From NCBI RefSeq assembly GCF_015058545.1, contig NZ_SVCB01000110.1:1-19958 (forward strand): DNA of 19,958 nt. The letters run 5' to 3'. The DNA is from Veillonella sp. (GTDB lineage Bacteria > Bacillota > Negativicutes > Veillonellales > Veillonellaceae). The notes beneath the pieces were generated by a model. The model was not told where the DNA came from, made no database searches, and was given only the letters and a program-made list of their open reading frames with translations. Shown one piece after another: positions 1 through 5,043 of this stretch; position 1 is the first letter of the stretch, and each line of letters starts with the position of its first letter. The translations under genes and the position numbers were made by a program.

Positions 1-67
1 GGAATCCCCATCCACGCTCAAATAGACAGTAAACTTTTTCTTTAATTTCTTTAGAATACTTTGCCAT
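1..67 (-). CDS. IS3-family transposase OrfA, N-terminal fragment
   Basis: The frame opens with ATG at 67..65 and reads MAKYSKEIKEKVYCLFERG before running off the window at base 1. Charged lysine-rich openings of this kind lead into the helix-turn-helix of OrfA proteins in IS3/IS150 elements, which bind the element ends. A GGAGGT ribosome binding site sits at 84..79, 11 nt before the start, inside the right arm of a hairpin. Only 22 codons are visible, so the family call rests mainly on the terminal repeat and on the OrfB end at the other edge of the window. Confidence 0.65.
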   Translation of the reverse strand, partial: MAKYSKEIKEKVYCLFERGWGF

Positions 68-74
68 AAAAAAA

Positions 75-113
75 CTGCACCTCCAAAAATTGTGTCCAAT
101 TTTTGGGGTGCAG
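75..113 (-). promoter_or_regulatory. Hairpin that buries the transposase ribosome binding site and ends in a T-run
   Basis: On the minus strand, 113..98 pairs with 91..75 (16 bp, one bulged A) around a 6-nt GGACAC loop. The right arm contains the GGAGGT ribosome binding site, and the stem is followed by seven T just before the transposase ATG. A transcript entering from outside the element would form the whole hairpin, which should both terminate it and hide the ribosome binding site. The left arm is the terminal inverted repeat itself. Confidence 0.7.
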
Positions 114-291
114 TTCAAAATAAGCCAAATAGCTAGTGTCTTATACTTTCATACCCGCATTGTAGAAAGCCCAGGTTTACAAAAACATGTATCGTTAAGG
201 CTAAATAATCTACGAAACAGATTTTTCAGAGATAATACATTTGATAAAAATCTTTCGTTACGAACAACTTTTGAGTTTTTCAGCAAAATAA

Positions 292-320
292 TTGACAATT
301 GGTACAAAGTCTTGTAGAAT
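292..320 (+). promoter_or_regulatory. Near-consensus sigma-70 promoter
   Basis: TTGACA at 292-297 is a perfect -35 box. TAGAAT at 315-320 is a -10 box with one mismatch, and the spacer is exactly 17 nt. Transcription should start near 327. The only thing downstream before a strong terminator is about 25 nt of sequence plus the terminator hairpin itself. Confidence 0.75.
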
Positions 321-326
321 ATCGGT

Positions 327-389
327 ATAAGCCAATAAACTTATATGTTTTTGCCGGAGCGATATTCTGTATTGCTCCGGATTTTTTTT
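327..389 (+). ncRNA. Candidate small RNA of about 63 nt
   Basis: The unit runs from the predicted start (about 327) to an intrinsic terminator. The terminator stem CCGGAGC (354-360) pairs with GCTCCGG (374-380) and extends by four further pairs (361-364 with 370-373, one G-U) around a 5-nt loop TTCTG. Eight T follow at 382-389. No start codon with a ribosome binding site lies inside. It could be a free small RNA or the promoter-plus-attenuator remnant of a gene lost downstream. Convergence with the minus-strand unit at 411-492 favours a free-standing unit. Confidence 0.45.
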
Positions 390-410
390 ACATAAATTTC
401 CTAATTAACA

Positions 411-492
411 TCAAAATAAAAGACCCCCGGCTGCGCCAACAGCCGAGGGAAAATTGAATAGAATACCTGAAGCAGGTATACACTCAATCCGC
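411..492 (-). ncRNA. Candidate minus-strand small RNA with two hairpins, about 80 nt
   Basis: From a predicted start near 492 the minus-strand transcript would contain a perfect 7-bp hairpin with a 3-nt loop (479-473 with 469-463). A terminator stem follows: 449-440 pairs with 433-424, 10 bp with one U-G wobble that forms only in the minus-strand RNA, then TCTTTTATTTT. The wobble and the position of the T-run both say the terminator works leftward. No open frame with a ribosome binding site is seen inside. A repressor-controlled regulatory RNA of the integrated element is one possibility. Confidence 0.45.
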
Positions 493-517
493 AAGTTGAT
501 TATACCACGCTTCAGGT
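463..517. repeat. ACCTGAAGC inverted repeats upstream of the integrase, possible operator
   Basis: ACCTGAAGC (465-473) and its exact reverse complement GCTTCAGGT (509-517) have centres 44 bp apart, about four helical turns. The first copy also lies in a local palindrome, ATACCTG-AAG-CAGGTAT (463-479). One copy falls in the spacer of the minus-strand promoter and the other just past its start site, as expected for a repressor or an integrase/excisionase accessory site. Confidence 0.4.
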
Positions 518-528
518 TAGTTTGTCAT
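499..528 (-). promoter_or_regulatory. Minus-strand promoter facing away from the integrase
   Basis: Read on the minus strand, ATGACA (528..523) matches the -35 consensus at five of six bases, and TATAAT (504..499) is a perfect -10 box, with an 18-nt spacer. The spacer contains one copy of the inverted repeat GCTTCAGGT. Transcription should begin near 492. Confidence 0.6.
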
Positions 529-561
529 ACTATTTAACTAACAAGGAGCGTGATTTTATTT

Positions 562-1644
562 ATGGCACTAAGACGAAGCAACGGCAGCGGGACTGTTTAC
601 AAGAAAAAAGACCGTGCCCGGAGAAAGCCTTATTGTGCAGTGGTAACAATGGGCCTTGACCCGATTACCGGAAGGCAAACACGGAAGACGCTTGGCTATT
701 TTGCCACGCAAAAAGAAGCCTGGACCGCATTGAATTTATATAATAATGACCCTAAATTTTATCTTGCCAAAGATATTACCTTTGGCGAGGTTTGGGATAT
801 GATGATTGCCCAAAAGGAAAATATGGGCGTGTCGAGTGCTGCTAATTACAACATGACCAAGAAACGCTGCACTCACATTTGGGACAAGCCGATTCAAAAC
901 ATTAAACTCGTGCACTTGCAGGACATAGTGGATAGCAGCGGCTTATCATCGGCGAGTAAACGGCAAATAAAAGTGACGCTCAATGCCGTATTTACATTGG
1001 CTTTTGAAAATGATTTTGTTTTGAAAAATTATGCGGAGCTCATTAAATTGCCGGCACTTGGTCAATCTGATAAGCATAAACCACTTAGCACGGAAGACAT
1101 GCGCATATTATGGCAGCATACCGATGATGAGATGGTGCAAATGGCCTTAGTGTATTGTTATACCGGAGCCCGCCCGATTGAGCTACTGCAAATGAAAGTG
1201 GACAATGTAAATTTAAAAGAAAAATATATGGTTGGTGGCGTTAAAACCGCCGCCGGTAAAGATAGGCATATTCCTATTGCGGACTGCATTTATCCATTTG
1301 TGAGCGAATTTTACAAGAAAAACGCATTTAGCCGGGGCTACTTATTCCCTGTTACCGCATCCTCAAGCTTGAGATATCGAATCAAGCAGATGATTGATAA
1401 ATATGGCTTAGAAAATCATATCCCTCACGACTTCCGGCATACTTTTATTACACTTGCCAATAACTATCAAGTTAATGAGCTTGTTGTAAAAATGATTGTA
1501 GGGCACTCACGCGGGCGCGATATTACACAAGGGGTGTACACTCATAAAACTCACCAACAATTATTAGATGCCGTAAATTCCTTGCCATATGGTGCTGAAA
1601 TGGACATGATATCACAAAATTTGGTGGGTGCTATAAAGGCCTAA
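562..1644 (+). CDS. Tyrosine recombinase (phage/ICE-type integrase)
   Basis: A 360-aa integrase that would catalyse site-specific integration and excision of a mobile element. The N-terminus is an AP2-like arm-binding domain (MALRRSNGSGTVYKK..., then basic residues), followed by a SAM-like core-binding domain and a C-terminal catalytic domain. All catalytic positions are visible: the arginine in YTGARPIELLQMK, a lysine in VKTAAGKDRHIPI, the H-x-x-R of HDFRHTF, the histidine of VGHS, and the tyrosine nucleophile in GVYTH. I prefer ATG 562 over the in-frame GTG at 550, because AAGGAG (543-548) is only 1 nt from 550 and 13 nt from 562. No excisionase, repressor or cargo gene accompanies it, so it is probably an intact enzyme left on a truncated element. 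Confidence 0.9.
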   Translation: MALRRSNGSGTVYKKKDRARRKPYCAVVTMGLDPITGRQTRKTLGYFATQKEAWTALNLYNNDPKFYLAKDITFGEVWDMMIAQKENMGVSSAANYNMTKKRCTHIWDKPIQNIKLVHLQDIVDSSGLSSASKRQIKVTLNAVFTLAFENDFVLKNYAELIKLPALGQSDKHKPLSTEDMRILWQHTDDEMVQMALVYCYTGARPIELLQMKVDNVNLKEKYMVGGVKTAAGKDRHIPIADCIYPFVSEFYKKNAFSRGYLFPVTASSSLRYRIKQMIDKYGLENHIPHDFRHTFITLANNYQVNELVVKMIVGHSRGRDITQGVYTHKTHQQLLDAVNSLPYGAEMDMISQNLVGAIKA

Positions 1645-1677
1645 CAAATCAAGTTAGTGGGTGCTACTTGGGTGCTA
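1625..1677 (+). repeat. Three exact TGGGTGCTA repeats at the integrase 3' end, probable arm-type sites
   Basis: TGGGTGCTA occurs at 1625-1633 (inside the last codons of the integrase), 1658-1666 and 1669-1677. The start-to-start distances are 33 and 11 bp, so all three face the same side of the helix. Short direct repeats just after an integrase gene are typical of arm-type binding sites near an attachment site. The crossover core would lie between here and rpsR, but no second copy of a core is available in the window to define it. Confidence 0.55.
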
Positions 1678-1710
1678 CAATCTCATTTTTACTCATTTTA
1701 TTTCAAATTA

Positions 1711-1750
1711 TAAAAATAAAGAACCCAACAAACATCATGCTTGCTGGGTT
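1711..1750 (-). terminator. Intrinsic terminator of the rpsF-ssb-rpsR operon
   Basis: On the minus strand, 1750..1739 pairs with 1733..1722 (12 bp, two G-U) around a 5-nt loop, followed by CTTTATTTTTA. It lies 17 nt after the rpsR stop codon. It is also the most likely boundary between chromosomal sequence and the integrase remnant. Confidence 0.85.
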
Positions 1751-1766
1751 TCTGTTTAGATTGCGA

Positions 1767-1997
1767 TTATTCTGCAGTGAATGGCAACAAAGCAATAGCG
1801 CGAGCGCGTTTGATTGCTAATGTTAATTTACGCTGATGTTTAGCGCAAGTGCCGGAAATACGACGTGGAAGAATTTTGCCGCGTTCAGTCGTGAAACGAC
1901 GAAGTTTAGCAATATCTTTGTAGTCGATTTGATCTACATGATCAACGCAGAAGTTACATACTTTTCTTCTTGGTTTTCTGCTTCTATCTCTTCTCAT
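1767..1997 (-). CDS. rpsR: 30S ribosomal protein S18, zinc-binding type
   Basis: A 76-aa protein of normal S18 length, with the family core DYKD...ERGKILPRRISGTCAKHQRKLTLAIKRARAIALLPF split across the small-subunit platform fold. S18 binds 16S rRNA next to S6. The ATG at 1997 was chosen because AAGGAGG sits just upstream; an upstream in-frame ATG at 2039 would add 14 residues unlike S18. C14, C17, C51 and H54 form a CxxC...CxxH set, so this is the cysteine-containing (zinc-binding) form. Bacillus S18 lacks these residues. It is the last gene of the operon. Confidence 0.96.
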   Translation of the reverse strand: MRRDRSRKPRRKVCNFCVDHVDQIDYKDIAKLRRFTTERGKILPRRISGTCAKHQRKLTLAIKRARAIALLPFTAE

Positions 1998-2038
1998 TAT
2001 GTGAATCCTCCTTTTCGAATTAGTAGGAGTCCTAAACA

Positions 2039-2440
2039 CTAGAACGGAATGTTTTCATCGTTGCTGCTACCGAAGTTGTCAAAATTAGAAGACCCGCCAC
2101 CGAAGCTGTCGGTATTCTGAGTATCTAACGATGTACCAACAAAGTTGGCTACTACTTCAGTTACATAGCGTTTTTGCCCATCCTGAGTTTCATAAGAACG
2201 GGTATTCAAACGACCTTCAACGAAACAACGGCTCCCTTTACGTAGGTTACCAGCTGCTTCCCCTAATTTACCCCAAGCTACACAGTTGATGAAGGCGGTT
2301 TGTTCCTTCTGTTCATTGGTAGTGGAATCAAAATATGTGTTTGTCGCAGCCACTGTAAATGATGCTACGGCTCTACCGGTTTTAGTAAAGCGCACTTCAG
2401 GGTCACGAGCTAAATTACCTAAGATCTGTACTGAGTTCAT
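2039..2440 (-). CDS. ssb: Single-stranded DNA-binding protein SSB
   Basis: A 133-aa SSB. An OB-fold covers about residues 1-105 (MNSVQILGNLARDPEVRFT at the start; TAFINCVAWGKLGE and FVEGRLNTRSYETQDGQKRYVTEV further in). A short Gly/Ser/Asn-rich linker and the acidic tip DENIPF follow. That tip is the conserved docking site for replication and repair partners such as RecO, PriA and the polymerase clamp loader. The protein coats exposed single-stranded DNA as a tetramer. The linker is short compared with Bacillus SsbA. A GGGAGG ribosome binding site precedes the ATG. It sits between rpsF and rpsR, 17 nt after the rpsF stop. Confidence 0.97.
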   Translation of the reverse strand: MNSVQILGNLARDPEVRFTKTGRAVASFTVAATNTYFDSTTNEQKEQTAFINCVAWGKLGEAAGNLRKGSRCFVEGRLNTRSYETQDGQKRYVTEVVANFVGTSLDTQNTDSFGGGSSNFDNFGSSNDENIPF

Positions 2441-2457
2441 AGTAAACCTCCCAGAGC

Positions 2458-2742
2458 TTACTTGCCGTGTTTAACAATTAGGTGTTTAAGGACATCATCG
2501 TTGATTTTTAATACACGATCGATTTCTTTGATTTCTGCAGGATCTGCTTCAAAGTTAACCAATACGTAGAAACCGTCAGTGAATTTTTTCACTGCGTAAG
2601 CAAGACGACGCTTGCCCCAACGATCTACCTTTTCTACTGTGCCGCCTACACGAGCAATCAAAGCTTCTACTTTTTCAATAACCGCGTTGGTTGTCTCTTC
2701 TTCGGCTGGTTTCACAATCACCATGACTTCGTATTTGTTCAT
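2458..2742 (-). CDS. rpsF: 30S ribosomal protein S6
   Basis: A 94-aa protein of normal S6 length. It opens MNKYEVMVIVKPAEEE and contains the family core GKRRLAYAVKKFTDGFYVLVNF, with a ferredoxin-like fold. S6 binds S18 and the central domain of 16S rRNA. It is the first gene of the leftward rpsF-ssb-rpsR operon, with AGGAGG 10-15 nt ahead of its ATG. In several bacteria the S6-S18 pair represses its own operon through the leader RNA. Confidence 0.97.
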   Translation of the reverse strand: MNKYEVMVIVKPAEEETTNAVIEKVEALIARVGGTVEKVDRWGKRRLAYAVKKFTDGFYVLVNFEADPAEIKEIDRVLKINDDVLKHLIVKHGK

Positions 2743-2815
2743 ACAAAATCACCTCCTCTTTTGGACATATGCCCCTATCTTCCATAGGGGTAGGAAGCGC
2801 TTACCATCAATAAGC
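2743..2815 (-). promoter_or_regulatory. Structured rpsF operon leader RNA
   Basis: The predicted leader is about 73 nt. A 7-bp hairpin (2790..2784 with 2778..2772; CCCCTAT/ATAGGGG) has the 5-nt loop GGAAG. That loop is complementary to CTTCC just upstream (2797..2793), so two mutually exclusive foldings are possible. S6:S18 leaders described in other phyla carry a CCG bulge. I do not see one here, so any autoregulatory site would be a variant. Confidence 0.4.
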
Positions 2816-2821
2816 TTTTCA

Positions 2822-2850
2822 ATTATATACTAATTCACATAAAAAGGCAA
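2822..2850 (-). promoter_or_regulatory. Promoter of rpsF-ssb-rpsR
   Basis: Read on the minus strand, TTGCCT (2850..2845) is the -35 box and TATAAT (2827..2822) is a perfect -10 box, with a 17-nt spacer. Transcription should start near 2815. Bases 2851-2940 upstream are very AT-rich and I can assign nothing to them. Confidence 0.75.
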
Positions 2851-2940
2851 ATTTTTTATGAAAAAAAGTCCAAACTTTCCAATAATTCCTATTTGTTGTT
2901 ATTAATATCCCAATTTTCTATAGAAAATAATAATTTTAGC

Positions 2941-2969
2941 TATACAGCGAGCTACACACAGAGTATACT
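2941..2969 (+). promoter_or_regulatory. Candidate promoter of ddh
   Basis: TATACA (2941-2946) and TATACT (2964-2969) are separated by 17 nt. The -35 match is four of six bases and the -10 match five of six. It is the best spaced pair in the 360-nt gap before ddh and would give a leader of about 125 nt holding the repeats at 3011-3092. Confidence 0.35.
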
Positions 2970-3010
2970 TAAATAAGAGTGTATATCAAAAAGAACACAA
3001 AATCGCTATA

Positions 3011-3092
3011 TACGTAGGATTGATTATACGTAGAAATTATACGTAAAAAATTATTACGTAGGATTTATATTTAGGATGATTTATATTTAGGA
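3011..3092 (+). repeat. TACGTA palindromes and a tandem 16-bp duplication in the ddh leader
   Basis: The palindromic hexamer TACGTA occurs four times (3011, 3027, 3040, 3055; spacings 16, 13 and 15 bp). A 15-nt unit GATTTATATTTAGGA then occurs twice in tandem (3062-3076 and 3078-3092). The second copy supplies part of the ddh ribosome binding site AGGAGG, while the first carries a weaker TAGGATG. Repeated units of this kind suggest slippage or a multi-site binding region. Confidence 0.6.
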
Positions 3093-3102
3093 GGTTTTAC
3101 CT

Positions 3103-4074
3103 ATGAAAATCAGAGTAGGCATCGTAGGTTACGGAAACTTGGGCCGTGGCGTAGAAGCATCTGTAAAATTACAACCGGATATGGAATTAGTTGGTGTTTT
3201 TTCCCGTCGTAGCGGCTTACAAACAGTAAGCGGTGTACCAAGTTATGCTATGAGCGAATTGGAAAGCTTTAAAGGCAAAATCGATGTTATGGTTCTTTGC
3301 GGCGGTTCTGCAACCGACTTAATCGAACAAACGCCGATGGTGGCAAAACATTTCACCGTTATCGACAGCTTCGACACCCATGCACGCATTCCGGAACATT
3401 TTGAAAACGTAAATAAAGCAGCAAAAGAAGGCGGCAATGCAGCCTTGATTTCCTGCGGCTGGGATCCTGGCATGTTCTCCTTACAACGCGTATTCGCTGA
3501 AAGCATTTTACCTCAGGGCAAATCCTACACCTTCTGGGGCCGCGGTGTCAGCCAGGGTCACTCCGATGCTATCCGTCGTTTGGACGGCGTAGTGGATGCT
3601 CGTCAGTACACTGTACCTCGCGAAGAATACTTGGAACAGATTCGTCAGGGTCAAACGCCTGAAGTTACTGCACAATCCGGCCATCTTCGTGAATGCTATG
3701 TAGTCGCTGAAGAAGGCGCCGACAAAGCTAAAATCGAAAATGAAATCAAAACTATGGAAAACTACTTCGTTGGTTATGAAACGATTGTTCATTTCATCTC
3801 CCAAGAAGAGCTCGACAAAAACCACAAAGGTATTCCACACGGCGGTTTCGTACTTCGTAGCGGCGAAAGCACCGAAGGTACCCGTCACGTTGTAGAATAT
3901 TCCTTAAAACTCGACAGCAATCCTGAATTCACCGGTTCTGTATTAACTGCCTATGCTCGCGGTATTTATCGCTTGGCAAAACACGGCGGCACCGGCGCTT
4001 ACACAGTATTTGATATTCCACCGGCATGGATTTCCACGCACAGCGCCGAAGAATTGCGTGCCCATTCTTTATAA
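3103..4074 (+). CDS. ddh: meso-diaminopimelate D-dehydrogenase
   Basis: A 323-aa NADPH-dependent enzyme (EC 1.4.1.16). It converts L-tetrahydrodipicolinate plus ammonia to meso-diaminopimelate in one step, supplying lysine and the peptidoglycan cross-linking residue. The N-terminal Rossmann motif GIVGYGNLGRGV (6-17) binds NADPH. SRRSG and LCGGSATD belong to the nucleotide domain. SCGWDPGMFS, WGRGVSQGHSDAIRR and the C-terminal GAYTVFDIPPAWIS segment are substrate-domain signatures of this family, and the length is normal. AGGAGG lies 8 nt before the ATG. It is monocistronic, with its own terminator at 4121. It bypasses the succinylase or acetylase branch of the lysine pathway. Confidence 0.95.
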   Translation: MKIRVGIVGYGNLGRGVEASVKLQPDMELVGVFSRRSGLQTVSGVPSYAMSELESFKGKIDVMVLCGGSATDLIEQTPMVAKHFTVIDSFDTHARIPEHFENVNKAAKEGGNAALISCGWDPGMFSLQRVFAESILPQGKSYTFWGRGVSQGHSDAIRRLDGVVDARQYTVPREEYLEQIRQGQTPEVTAQSGHLRECYVVAEEGADKAKIENEIKTMENYFVGYETIVHFISQEELDKNHKGIPHGGFVLRSGESTEGTRHVVEYSLKLDSNPEFTGSVLTAYARGIYRLAKHGGTGAYTVFDIPPAWISTHSAEELRAHSL

Positions 4075-4120
4075 TTCGTAACAATATATTAATACCAATA
4101 ATCGAATAACCTATATACTA

Positions 4121-4169
4121 AGAGGCTGTAACGAAAGCAGATTTTCTGTAATCGTTACGGTCTCTTTTT
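4121..4169 (+). terminator. Intrinsic terminator after ddh
   Basis: Bases 4121-4134 pair with 4152-4165 over 14 bp (including G-U pairs) around a 17-nt loop, followed by a run of T to 4169. Confidence 0.85.
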
Positions 4170-4213
4170 ATTTTGAACTAAATATTAACCTTTTCATATT
4201 AATTCCAAAGGTC

Positions 4214-4275
4214 TTGCTTTTTATTTAAACAATGTTTAAAATAGAATTGCAAGTTAAACAATGTTTAAATTTTAT
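4214..4275 (+). promoter_or_regulatory. Two promoters, each with a TTAAACAATGTTTAA operator, ahead of the TetR-pump operon
   Basis: The palindrome TTAAACAATGTTTAA occurs exactly at 4225-4239 and 4254-4268, with centres 29 bp apart. The first overlaps the spacer and -10 of TTGCTT (4214-4219) -17- TAAAAT (4237-4242). The second fills the spacer of TTGCAA (4247-4252) -17- TTTTAT (4270-4275). This is the classic placement for a TetR-family repressor that blocks RNA polymerase. The regulator encoded 80 nt downstream is the obvious ligand. Confidence 0.65.
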
Positions 4276-4353
4276 AAACACATATCATACTAACTTCGGA
4301 AATTTCTAATCTTAATCTGTATTAGCAAGTATTAATAAACAAAGGAATTCATT

Positions 4354-4971
4354 ATGGCAGAATCAACCAAAGATAAAATTATCAACACAACCTATCGCCT
4401 AATGCTCGACAATGACGATATCAGTAGCATTACAGTGCGTATGATTGCCGCCGAAGCGGATGTCAATGTAGCCCTCGTCAATTACCATTTTAAAAACAAA
4501 GATAATCTCTTCAATGAGGTGATCAACATAATTCTCATGCGGGCCAAAGGTTTCTTTCAAATCTTAGATGATGAATCAAAAACACCGAGACAGCGCTTAT
4601 TTGATTTTTTACTGCAATATCAACAACACCTGGCTAAGCATAAGAAATTTATTTTCTATCTCTTTTTGTCTAAACAAGCCTATCCGACGCAAATGTCCTA
4701 TATTCAATTCTTGCGCAGTCAAGGGATTTTCAAAATAGTAAACCCTATTACGGCACTCATTAAGGAGCGTCATCCGGAAGACTCGGAAGAAGCAATTCAT
4801 AGCAAAAGTAAAATTATCTTCAGCCATTTAATTTCTATTTTGGTCTTCCCCGTACTCTACAGTGCCTCTATCAATGACGCTGTTAAGACCATGAAGGACG
4901 TTTTCGTCTCGCCGGAAAATACGGAAATGTCGCTGAAGTTCTTTTTTGACACCTATTTTCCTGAACAGTAA
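4354..4971 (+). CDS. TetR/AcrR-family transcriptional repressor of the downstream export operon
   Basis: A 205-aa regulator. The N-terminal helix-turn-helix (about residues 8-55) has the family pattern ITVRMIAAEADVNVALVNYHFKNKDNLFNEV. The remainder is an all-helical ligand-binding and dimer domain rich in aromatics (FIFYLFLSKQAYP), consistent with a hydrophobic effector. AAAGGA precedes the ATG by 7 nt. It lies 72 nt before an adaptor, fused ABC ATPase and permease. The same order occurs in E. coli, where the TetR protein CecR (YbiH) controls ybhG-ybhF-ybhS-ybhR. Two palindromes at its own promoter suggest autorepression. The inducer cannot be predicted. Confidence 0.85.
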   Translation: MAESTKDKIINTTYRLMLDNDDISSITVRMIAAEADVNVALVNYHFKNKDNLFNEVINIILMRAKGFFQILDDESKTPRQRLFDFLLQYQQHLAKHKKFIFYLFLSKQAYPTQMSYIQFLRSQGIFKIVNPITALIKERHPEDSEEAIHSKSKIIFSHLISILVFPVLYSASINDAVKTMKDVFVSPENTEMSLKFFFDTYFPEQ

Positions 4972-5043
4972 TTTTTTGAAAAAGAAATCCCATCCAACCA
5001 TCCTCTGATATTCTGATACATCTCTCAAAGTTAGGAGCTCCTT

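Larger units (their letters stand above)
1..117 (-). mobile_element. Left end of an IS150-like (IS3 family) insertion sequence, cut by the window edge
   Basis: Read on the minus strand, the element begins near 117 with TGAACTGCACCCC and continues into the first codons of a transposase orfA. The end resembles the IS150-type tip TGTACTGCACCC (from memory of that family). It also matches the tip at the right edge of this window (TGATCTGCACCC, 19862 onward): TGCACCC and TTGGACA are shared at the same offsets, with a divergent 6-nt middle. The rest of the element lies left of base 1. The exact tip could be a few bases either side of 117 because no flanking target duplication can be tested here. 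Confidence 0.8.
118..561. other. 444-nt gene-free stretch between the IS end and the integrase
   Basis: I see no credible protein gene here. An open frame at 90-317 starts inside the IS end, has no ribosome binding site and resembles nothing. The stretch instead holds two converging small transcription units with their own promoters and terminators (plus strand 292-389, minus strand 528-411) and a set of ACCTGAAGC inverted repeats ahead of the integrase. Bases 118-290 are AT-rich and show nothing I can name. Confidence 0.6.

Noticed and set aside
90..317. 75-aa open frame overlapping the IS end
   Set aside because: It starts within the IS terminal repeat, has no ribosome binding site, resembles no family I know, and ends inside the promoter at 292-320.
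424..449. Plus-strand terminator before the integrase
   Set aside because: No T-run follows on the plus strand, and the C/A mismatch becomes a wobble pair only in the minus-strand RNA.
550..561. GTG start for the integrase
   Set aside because: The ribosome binding site is only 1 nt away, and the added residues MILF are not part of the family start.
3011..3092. CRISPR-like array
   Set aside because: The repeats are 6 and 15 nt with no unique spacers of fixed length and no cas genes are present.
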